From Agrobacterium cucumeris (GTDB lineage Bacteria; Pseudomonadota; Alphaproteobacteria; Rhizobiales; Rhizobiaceae): a DNA stretch of 64,000 nucleotides. A model generated the notes under the pieces. That model worked only from the letters and a program-made list of their open reading frames with translations. It ran no database searches and was not told the DNA's origin. Below, in pieces: positions 57,820-64,000 of this stretch. How positions within the stretch are numbered: the stretch's first letter is position 1; each line of letters starts with the position of its first letter. The stretch lies in NCBI RefSeq assembly GCF_030036535.1, contig NZ_CP080387.1, forward strand, positions 2,476,501 through 2,540,500. Direction: 5' to 3'. Position numbers and translations under genes: made by a program.

Positions 57820-57914
57820 GCCCTGCCTTATCGCACCTCAGCCAAAAAGGGAAAGCCGAAACCCGATGAAATCAGCCTATATTGATTTTCGCCGGCTTCG
57901 GGATTATGAAACGC

Positions 57915-57971
57915 TTCAGTGGTGATTTGCCGACCGGCTTGCAGCCACTTTAAAGAAGTCGCTAAAGGGTC
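57915..57971 (+). ncRNA. SAM-II riboswitch (SAM-alpha)
   Basis: The compact pseudoknot aptamer described from alphaproteobacteria, including Agrobacterium, is recognisable: AGTGGTGATTTG (57918-57929), CGGCTTGCAGCCAC, TTTAAAG and the closing GTCGCTAAAGGGT (57958-57970). It senses S-adenosylmethionine and lies 97 bases before metA. A strong terminator follows at 57995, so control is probably by premature termination. Confidence 0.95.
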
Positions 57972-57994
57972 GAGGAAAAGGGCAATTTCCTGGG

Positions 57995-58024
57995 ACCGGC
58001 TGCGATTTCGCTGCCGGTTTTTTT
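57995..58024 (+). terminator. Riboswitch-controlled terminator before metA
   Basis: Stem ACCGGC-t-GCG / CGC-t-GCCGGT followed by seven T residues, between the SAM-II aptamer and the metA start. It is the expected expression platform. Confidence 0.9.
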
Positions 58025-58067
58025 GTTTTCGCAACGTTCTTTACGTCACCCGAAAAGAGAGTTCGAC

Positions 58068-58994
58068 ATGCCGATCAAGATTCCCGATACGCTTCCCGCC
58101 TTTGAGACCCTCGTTCATGAGGGCGTGCGGGTCATGACCGAAACGGCGGCCATCCGGCAGGATATCCGCCCGCTCCAGATCGGGCTTCTCAACCTCATGC
58201 CGAACAAGATCAAGACGGAAGTGCAGATGGCCCGCCTCGTCGGCGCCTCGCCGTTGCAGGTGGAGTTTTCGCTGATCCGTATCGGCGGCCATCGCGCCAA
58301 GAACACGCCGGAAGAACATCTTCTGTCCTTCTATGAAACGTGGGAGGAAGTGCGCCACCGTAAGTTTGACGGTTTCATCATCACCGGCGCGCCCATCGAG
58401 ATGCTGGACTACGAAGATGTGACCTACTGGGCCGAGATGCAGAAGATTTTCGACTGGACACAAACCAACGTCCATTCGACGCTGAATGTCTGCTGGGGCG
58501 CGATGGCGGCCATCTACCATTTCCACGGCGTGCCGAAATACGAGCTGAAGGAAAAGGCGTTCGGTGTTTATCGCCACCGCAATCTCTGCCCATCATCGAT
58601 CTATCTGAGCGGCTTTTCGGACGATTTCCAGGTTCCGGTCTCACGCTGGACGGAGGTACGCCGCGCCGATATCGAAAAACACCCCGAACTTGAAATCCTG
58701 ATGGAGTCAGAGGAAATGGGCGTGTGTCTGGTGCATGAGAAGGCCGGCAACAGGCTCTATATGTTCAATCATGTCGAATATGATTCAACCTCGCTTTCGG
58801 ATGAATATTTCCGCGACGCAAATGCCGGAGTGCCCATCAAGCTACCGCATGATTATTTTCCGCACAATGACCCGGAGCTTGCCCCGCTGAACCGTTGGCG
58901 CAGCCACGCCCATCTGTTTTTCGGCAACTGGATCAACGAGATATATCAGACGACGCCCTACGATCTCGAATCCATCGGCAAACTCGCCGCGTAA
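58068..58994 (+). CDS. metA: Homoserine O-acyltransferase MetA (probably acetyl-specific)
   Basis: 308 residues, full length. MetA activates homoserine for methionine synthesis. The catalytic Cys is C142 in [15 protein letters not shown]. Residue 111 is Glu ([11 protein letters not shown]); in characterised MetA enzymes Glu there favours acetyl-CoA and Gly favours succinyl-CoA, so this may be an acetyltransferase despite the family name. The start at ATG 58068 ([10 protein letters not shown]) follows AAAGAGAG. A SAM-II riboswitch and terminator control it. Confidence 0.95.
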   Translation: MPIKIPDTLPAFETLVHEGVRVMTETAAIRQDIRPLQIGLLNLMPNKIKTEVQMARLVGASPLQVEFSLIRIGGHRAKNTPEEHLLSFYETWEEVRHRKFDGFIITGAPIEMLDYEDVTYWAEMQKIFDWTQTNVHSTLNVCWGAMAAIYHFHGVPKYELKEKAFGVYRHRNLCPSSIYLSGFSDDFQVPVSRWTEVRRADIEKHPELEILMESEEMGVCLVHEKAGNRLYMFNHVEYDSTSLSDEYFRDANAGVPIKLPHDYFPHNDPELAPLNRWRSHAHLFFGNWINEIYQTTPYDLESIGKLAA

Positions 58995-59068
58995 ATTGCC
59001 GATTGCGAATTGCCGGGAAATGACGCAACGTCCGCCCGGCAATTCGTGGCAATCGGGAGAATGATGCA

Positions 59069-60088
59069 ATGAGCGACGGGGCAGCACGCGAGAATTTCGG
59101 TTTCACGGCGACCGGTGAAAAGGTCGAGCGTGTCACCATCTCGAAGGGCGGACTGACGGCCAAAGTCATCACCTGGGGCGCGGTCATTCAGGATCTGCGC
59201 CTCGATGGTCATCAGCCGCCGCTCGTTCTCGGCTTCGATAAATTCGAGGACTATAAATATTCCTCCTATTTCGGCGCCACCCCCGGCCGTAATGCCAACC
59301 GCATCGGCGACGGTAAATTCTCGATCGACGGGCAAGAATACCAGCTGGAGCTGAACGAAAAGGGCGTAACCCATCTGCATGGCGGCAGCGACGGTATGGG
59401 CAAACGCAACTGGATGCTGATGGAGCATGGCGAAAACCATGCCGTTCTGCAGATCATCGATCCCGACGGTCGCGCCGGTTATCCCGGCAACTGCACGGTC
59501 ACCGCCACCTATACGATCCTCGACGGCGGCGTGCTTTCGGTGGTCTACGAAACGGTGACCGACAAGCCGACCATCGCCAATGTCTGCCAGCACTCCTATT
59601 TCAACCTCGACGGTGCGGATACCGCACTTGGGCATGAGATCAGCATCGCCGCTGATTTTTTCCTGCCGACCAACGACAAACAGATACCAACCGGCGAAAT
59701 CCGCTCTGTTGAAGGCACCGTCTTCGACCTGCGCCAACCGACACCGATGCGGCGCAAGGAGGATGGTGAGCAGGTCCTCTACGATCACAATTTCTGCCTC
59801 TCGCCCGAGCGCCGCGCAAAGCGCAAGATTGCCCGCGCCTATTCGCCGGCCTCGGATATCGCCCTTGAGGTTCACACCACCGAACCCGGTGTGCAGTTCT
59901 ATTCGGCCTTCAAGCTGAACGTTCCGGTTCCCGGCCTCGATGGCCGCCACTATGGTCCCTTTGCCGGTTTTTGCCTCGAAACGCAGATCTGGCCTGATGC
60001 CGTCAATCACCCTGATTTTCCGCACGCGATCCTGCGGCCGGGCGAAACCCTGCGTCAGGAAACAGATTATATTTTCACGAAGGGCTGA
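59069..60088 (+). CDS. Aldose 1-epimerase (mutarotase) family protein
   Basis: 339 residues. GalM family beta-sandwich: catalytic His in HQHSYFNL-type block (seen as NVCQHSYFNLDG) and Glu in FAGFCLETQIWPDAVNH. It interconverts alpha and beta anomers of aldoses such as galactose. The preference among sugars is unknown. GGGAGAA precedes ATG 59069. It stands 75 bases after metA but looks like its own unit. Confidence 0.93.
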   Translation: MSDGAARENFGFTATGEKVERVTISKGGLTAKVITWGAVIQDLRLDGHQPPLVLGFDKFEDYKYSSYFGATPGRNANRIGDGKFSIDGQEYQLELNEKGVTHLHGGSDGMGKRNWMLMEHGENHAVLQIIDPDGRAGYPGNCTVTATYTILDGGVLSVVYETVTDKPTIANVCQHSYFNLDGADTALGHEISIAADFFLPTNDKQIPTGEIRSVEGTVFDLRQPTPMRRKEDGEQVLYDHNFCLSPERRAKRKIARAYSPASDIALEVHTTEPGVQFYSAFKLNVPVPGLDGRHYGPFAGFCLETQIWPDAVNHPDFPHAILRPGETLRQETDYIFTKG

Positions 60089-60102
60089 GCGGGCGGGCTG
60101 GA

Positions 60103-60849
60103 TCAGTCCAGTACGCAGCCGACATAAGCGCCCGAGGCCCGGGCGCGCCGCTCGATAACACCAGCCAGCCTTTGCAGACCACGCCCGGGCTTGCTGGCGA
60201 CCCGGTCAATGGGATTGGGCAGGGAAACGGCGAGCAGCGCCGCCTGACGGGAACTGAGCTTTGCCGCCGGCACCTTGAAATGATGCTGCGCGGCAGCCTC
60301 GATGCCATAAATACCTGGTCCCCATTCGGCGACGTTGAGATAAATCTCCATCATCCGCTTTTTGGACCAGACAAAATCGGCCGCGATCGCCAGCGGCAGT
60401 TCCAGTCCCTTGCGCAGAAACGAGCGGCCGTTCCATAAAAACAGGTTCTTGGCTGTCTGCATTGGAATGGTGCTGGCGCCGCGGGTGGAGGCGCCATCGA
60501 GTGCATTGCTGACCACGGATTGCATCTGGTTCCAGTCCACGCCACCATGGAAACAGAATTGCCCGTCTTCGGACATCATCACGGATTGCACAAGACGGGG
60601 CGAAATATCCTCGAGCGGAACCCAGCGCCGGTCATAGCCCTGCAGTGTTACCAGATCGGCAAGCATCAGCGTCGAAACGGGCCGCATGAACGGCAGCGCA
60701 TAGACGGGAATCAGCAGATAGGGCAGGATCAGCAAAGCCAGCAAGGTCATGATAATGCGCTTTGCCAACGTGCGAAAATCCACCTTCGGACTGCTCCGGT
60801 CTTCCGCCAGCACGGCGTAATCTGCGTCGCTTTCAGGCGTACTGCTCAA
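60103..60849 (-). CDS. mtgA: Monofunctional biosynthetic peptidoglycan transglycosylase
   Basis: 248 residues. One N-terminal membrane helix ([19 protein letters not shown]) and a GT51 domain. The catalytic Glu is in [33 protein letters not shown] and [18 protein letters not shown] are the other signature blocks. It polymerises lipid II glycan chains at the inner membrane. The start is TTG 60849 behind GGGACGG. Convergent with the aldose epimerase gene. Confidence 0.95.
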   Translation of the reverse strand: MSSTPESDADYAVLAEDRSSPKVDFRTLAKRIIMTLLALLILPYLLIPVYALPFMRPVSTLMLADLVTLQGYDRRWVPLEDISPRLVQSVMMSEDGQFCFHGGVDWNQMQSVVSNALDGASTRGASTIPMQTAKNLFLWNGRSFLRKGLELPLAIAADFVWSKKRMMEIYLNVAEWGPGIYGIEAAAQHHFKVPAAKLSSRQAALLAVSLPNPIDRVASKPGRGLQRLAGVIERRARASGAYVGCVLD

Positions 60850-60984
60850 TATCCGTCCCAGCCCCGCGCCAATCGAAGCCTTTCATAGTCCATTGCCGTC
60901 TTCAAGGCGAGTCTGGTCAAACAGTTACGCCCGGGAATCACGAAAAGGTTGCCTGGCCCCGCGCGGCATGTCAAAGAGCGCGGC

Positions 60985-61899
60985 ATGGACGCTCAGATGA
61001 CGAATTTCGAAACGAGGCTGCGCGAAAACGCGGCAAAAACCGAAGCCCTGCTTGGCCGCCTGCTTTCCGGTGAAGCACGCGCAGACGAGATCACGCGTCC
61101 GCAAAACCTGCTCGACGCCATGCGCCATGGTGTGCTGAACGGCGGCAAACGCCTGCGGCCCTTTCTCGTTATCGAAAGCGCCGCCCTTCTGGGCGGAGAT
61201 GCCGAAGCTGCCCATTATGTCGGCGCAGCACTGGAATGCCTGCATTGTTATTCGCTTGTGCATGACGATCTGCCGGCCATGGACGACGACGACCTGCGCC
61301 GCGGCCAGCCGACGGTGCACCGCAAATTCGATGAGGCGACCGCCATTCTCGCCGGTGACAGCCTGCTGACGCTCGCCTTCGATATTATCGCCTCGGATGA
61401 AAACCCGCTTGCGGCCGAGCGTAAGGCCGCACTCGTGCTTTCACTTGCCCGCGCAGCCGGCATCGGCGGCATGGCCGGTGGACAGGCGTTTGATCTTGCT
61501 GCAGAAAAAAAGGCGCCGGACGAGGCCGGCATCATTACATTGCAGGCTATGAAAACCGGCGCTTTGCTGCGTTTCGCCTGCGAGGCCGGCGCGATCATTT
61601 CCGGAAGTGATGTTTCCGAACGGCAAAGGCTACGCCTCTTCGGCGAAAAAATCGGCCTCGCCTTCCAGCTCGCCGATGATCTTCTCGATCTCACTGCCGA
61701 TGCCGCCACCATGGGCAAGGCAACCGGCAAGGATGCCGCACGCGGCAAGGGAACATTGGTCGCCTTGCGCGGTGAAGACTGGGCGCGCGCCAAGCTGCAG
61801 GAACAGGTAACGGAAGCCAGTAACCTCTTGGCCCCTTATGGCGAAAAGGCTGCAATTCTCATCGCGGCCGCAAGGTTCATTGCCGAACGGAAAAGCTGA
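60985..61899 (+). CDS. Short-chain polyprenyl diphosphate synthase (farnesyl/geranyl type)
   Basis: 304 residues of the IspA family. The first Asp-rich motif is HDDLPAMDDDDLRRG with the extended DDxxxxD form, and the second is ADDLLDLTADAATMGK (DDxxD). The GGKRLRP block is present. It condenses isopentenyl units to FPP or GPP-type products; product length cannot be read off. The start is taken at ATG 60985; a TTG at 60949 and an ATG at 60997 are alternatives. ispG lies 2 kb away on the other strand. Confidence 0.93.
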   Translation: MDAQMTNFETRLRENAAKTEALLGRLLSGEARADEITRPQNLLDAMRHGVLNGGKRLRPFLVIESAALLGGDAEAAHYVGAALECLHCYSLVHDDLPAMDDDDLRRGQPTVHRKFDEATAILAGDSLLTLAFDIIASDENPLAAERKAALVLSLARAAGIGGMAGGQAFDLAAEKKAPDEAGIITLQAMKTGALLRFACEAGAIISGSDVSERQRLRLFGEKIGLAFQLADDLLDLTADAATMGKATGKDAARGKGTLVALRGEDWARAKLQEQVTEASNLLAPYGEKAAILIAAARFIAERKS

Positions 61900-61930
61900 G
61901 CCGGTTTCCCCGCTCAGCTCCTATACCCAA

Positions 61931-62593
61931 TCAGCCCTTGAGAGGCGAAATCAGCACTTCAACGCGACGGTTCTGAGCGCGACCGTCAGGCGTTGCATTC
62001 GATGCGATCGGCTGCGAAGCACCGAAACCAAGCGTCGAAATGCGGCGCTGATCGACGCCGCGCGCGCCGAGGTAATTGGCAACCGATGCGGCGCGACGTT
62101 CCGAAAGGCCCTGATTGTAACCGGGGCTGCCGGTGGAATCGGTGTGACCATTGATGTCGATCAGCGTGCGGTTGAATTTGTTCAGCACGATGCCGACGGA
62201 ATCGAGCGTCTGATAAAACGGCGGAATGACCTGATCCTGATCCGTCGCAAAGGTGATGTTCGACGGCATGTTGAGGACGATGCTGTCGCCACGGCGGGAA
62301 ACCGAAACGCCCGTACCCTGAAGCTGGGCGCGAAGCTCGGCTTCCTGACCATCCATATAATTGCCGATGGCGCCACCGGCGAGCGCACCGATGCCCGCAC
62401 CGATAAGCGCGGCATTACGACGACCGGTCGGCGAACCGCCGACAGCCAGACCGCCGAGCGCGCCGACCACGGCGCCGATGCCGGCACCACCCGCGGTGTT
62501 CGACATCTTCTGTTCACCCGTATAGGGATCGGTGGTGGTGCAGGCGGAAAGATAGGTCCCGCAAAGGGCGACGATCGCGATTTTTTTGATCAT
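61931..62593 (-). CDS. OmpA-family lipoprotein (YiaD-like)
   Basis: 220 residues. The signal peptide ends at the lipobox LSAC. A glycine-zipper segment (GGAGIGAVVGALGGLAVGG) follows, then the C-terminal OmpA domain: DINGHTDSTGSPGYNQGLSERRA and GFGASQPIASNATPDGRAQNRRVEV (shown by its key blocks GHTDSTG and GRAQNRRVE). It should tether the outer membrane to peptidoglycan. Own transcription unit, with GGAGCATC before ATG 62593. Confidence 0.92.
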   Translation of the reverse strand: MIKKIAIVALCGTYLSACTTTDPYTGEQKMSNTAGGAGIGAVVGALGGLAVGGSPTGRRNAALIGAGIGALAGGAIGNYMDGQEAELRAQLQGTGVSVSRRGDSIVLNMPSNITFATDQDQVIPPFYQTLDSVGIVLNKFNRTLIDINGHTDSTGSPGYNQGLSERRAASVANYLGARGVDQRRISTLGFGASQPIASNATPDGRAQNRRVEVLISPLKG

Positions 62594-62659
62594 GTGTTTT
62601 GATGCTCCGAGAGGTTCAGGAGGTACGACAGTGGAATTCCGGCTTTTTCACGGTACTCT

Positions 62660-63910
62660 TTACTCCGCCGCGTCTTTCCGGCCAAAACGCTTTTCGATGT
62701 AATCGGCCACAAGCGCTTCGAAATCACCGGCAATGTTGGGACCACGCAAAGTGAGCGCCTTTTCCCCGTCGATGAAGACCGGCGCTGCCGGGCTTTCGCC
62801 GGTTCCGGGCAGGGAAATGCCGATATCGGCATGTTTGCTTTCACCGGGGCCATTGACGATGCAGCCCATGACGGCGACGTTCAATGCCTCGACACCGGGA
62901 TATTTTTCACGCCAGACCGGCATGTTCTTGCGAATATCGTTCTGGATATTCTGCGCCAGCTCCTGAAAGACGGTGGACGTGGTGCGCCCGCAGCCGGGAC
63001 ATGCCGCAACCACCGGAATGAATTGCCTGAAACCCATGACCTGCAGCAATTCCTGCGCCACCTGCACCTCACGGGTGCGGTCGCCATTCGGCTCCGGCGT
63101 CAGGGAGACGCGGATCGTGTCACCGATGCCGTGCTGCAGAACGTAACCCATGGCGGCAGACGAGGCGACGATGCCCTTGGAACCCATGCCGGCTTCCGTC
63201 AGGCCCAGATGCAGGGCGTGGTTGGAGCGCTCCGACAACATCGAATAAACGGCAATCAGGTCCTGCACCTGGCTGACCTTGGCCGAAAGGATGATGCGGT
63301 TGCGCGGCAGGCCGATCTCTTCGGCAAGCTCGGCGGAAATCAGCGCCGACTGGACGATGGCCTCACGCGTGACCTGACGGGCGGAGAGCGGAAACCCCTC
63401 TTCCTTGTTACGATCCATCAGCGTGGTCAGCAATTCCTGATCGAGCGACCCCCAGTTCACGCCGATGCGCACGGGCTTGTCATAACGGATCGCCATTTCG
63501 ACGATTTCGCCGAACTGCTTGTCCTTCTTGTCCTTGAAGCCGACATTGCCGGGATTGATGCGGTATTTCGCCAGCGCTTCGGCACAGGCCGGATGATCGG
63601 CCAGAAGCTTGTGGCCGATATAATGGAAATCGCCGATCAGCGGCACATCCATGCCGAGACGCAGCAGCCGCTCGCGGATTTTCGGCACGGCTGCAGCGCT
63701 CTCGTCGCGGTCAACGGTAATACGCACCATTTCCGAACCGGCCTGGAAAAGCGCGGCCACCTGTTGCACGGTGGCGTCGATGTCAGCGGTATCGGTATTG
63801 GTCATCGACTGCACGACGACGGGCGCACCGCCGCCAACGATGACGCCGCCCACGTCGACAGCGACGGATGCGCGGCGGGGCTTTGGATCGTAATCGGCAT
63901 GTGACGTCAT
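62660..63910 (-). CDS. ispG: 4-hydroxy-3-methylbut-2-enyl diphosphate synthase (flavodoxin type) IspG
   Basis: 416 residues. It is the penultimate MEP-pathway enzyme. The 4Fe-4S cysteines are in [10 protein letters not shown] and [10 protein letters not shown]. The TIM-barrel block [14 protein letters not shown] opens the protein. The start is ATG 63910; a TTG at 63934 is unlikely. The upstream end (63911-64000) holds its promoter region and shows no gene. Confidence 0.95.
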   Translation of the reverse strand: MTSHADYDPKPRRASVAVDVGGVIVGGGAPVVVQSMTNTDTADIDATVQQVAALFQAGSEMVRITVDRDESAAAVPKIRERLLRLGMDVPLIGDFHYIGHKLLADHPACAEALAKYRINPGNVGFKDKKDKQFGEIVEMAIRYDKPVRIGVNWGSLDQELLTTLMDRNKEEGFPLSARQVTREAIVQSALISAELAEEIGLPRNRIILSAKVSQVQDLIAVYSMLSERSNHALHLGLTEAGMGSKGIVASSAAMGYVLQHGIGDTIRVSLTPEPNGDRTREVQVAQELLQVMGFRQFIPVVAACPGCGRTTSTVFQELAQNIQNDIRKNMPVWREKYPGVEALNVAVMGCIVNGPGESKHADIGISLPGTGESPAAPVFIDGEKALTLRGPNIAGDFEALVADYIEKRFGRKDAAE

Positions 63911-64000
63911 GGCGGTCTCTGGAGCTTGCGGCAAGGTCTGTCAATTGAGGTGAAACAAGGGGGCCGGCTTGTCAACACCCAACGCATAAGAGCTTCTACT

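Noticed and set aside
1..64000. tRNA genes, CRISPR arrays, insertion sequences, prophage
   Set aside because: No T-loop consensus with cloverleaf partners, no spaced direct repeats, and no transposase or integrase-like protein found on either strand.

Overview
The window looks like a chromosomal segment of a member of the Rhizobiaceae, most probably the Agrobacterium tumefaciens complex. The evidence is alphaproteobacterial markers (a SAM-II riboswitch before metA, a ybhL-type leader before a Bax-inhibitor-1 gene, DUF2794, DUF2585/UPF0314, an IalB-like protein), GC-rich codon use throughout, and a RIME-like palindromic repeat inside the ccm genes. The assignment is by recognition; no database search was run. 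Nearly all of it is housekeeping backbone. No tRNA, rRNA, CRISPR array, insertion sequence, integrase or phage gene was seen.

Layout. 1-10.5 kb: a GNAT acetyltransferase, the GTPase typA, an M3 oligopeptidase, a hypothetical gene, a MarR-regulated Bcr/CflA-type efflux pair, argG, an SDR oxidoreductase and a LysE exporter. 10.5-16.4 kb: an ABC importer of the TrpXYZ-like type, rlmN, an IalB-like exported protein, a DUF1232 protein and a pterin-carbinolamine dehydratase. 16.4-22.5 kb: a low-molecular-weight phosphatase overlapping tail-to-tail with an RNA 2',3'-cyclic phosphodiesterase gene, an arylesterase/thioesterase divergent from a YbbA-YbbP-like ABC pair, and a BI-1 membrane protein behind a structured leader. 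22.5-31.6 kb: DUF2794, DUF1223, acnA, the cytochrome c maturation genes ccmA-B-C-D-G (ccmA and ccmB separated by a palindromic repeat) and a membrane diguanylate cyclase.

31.6-43.4 kb is the densest core: a minus-strand operon dapF-mtaB-ftsY-yciB-DUF2585, a Tat-type metallo-beta-lactamase-fold protein, then ffh with a two-hairpin leader, chorismate mutase, rpsP, rimM, trmD and rplS, with a TauE/SafE permease gene inverted between trmD and rplS. Both protein components of signal-recognition-particle targeting, FtsY and Ffh, lie within about 7 kb.

43.4-46.8 kb, between rplS and leuC, is the one stretch that looks accessory. It holds an AT-rich 230-bp block, a 315-residue RTX-type protein with dispersed GAGND motifs and no exporter beside it, and an ACS-family MFS transporter. 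From 46.8 kb the backbone resumes: leuC, DinB/TetR, an M48 lipoprotein protease, thiBPQ under a TPP riboswitch, a VOC protein, thiN with an Uup-like ABC-F gene, metA under a SAM-II riboswitch and terminator, an aldose epimerase, mtgA, a short-chain polyprenyl diphosphate synthase, an OmpA-family lipoprotein and ispG. Thiamine import and thiamine pyrophosphorylation, and two isoprenoid enzymes, therefore sit close together.

The strongest items for a second look are the RTX gene with its AT-rich leader, the four structured RNA leaders, the palindromic element inside the ccm genes, and Glu111 in MetA, which predicts acetyl rather than succinyl transfer. I did not find a convincing wholly new multi-gene system.
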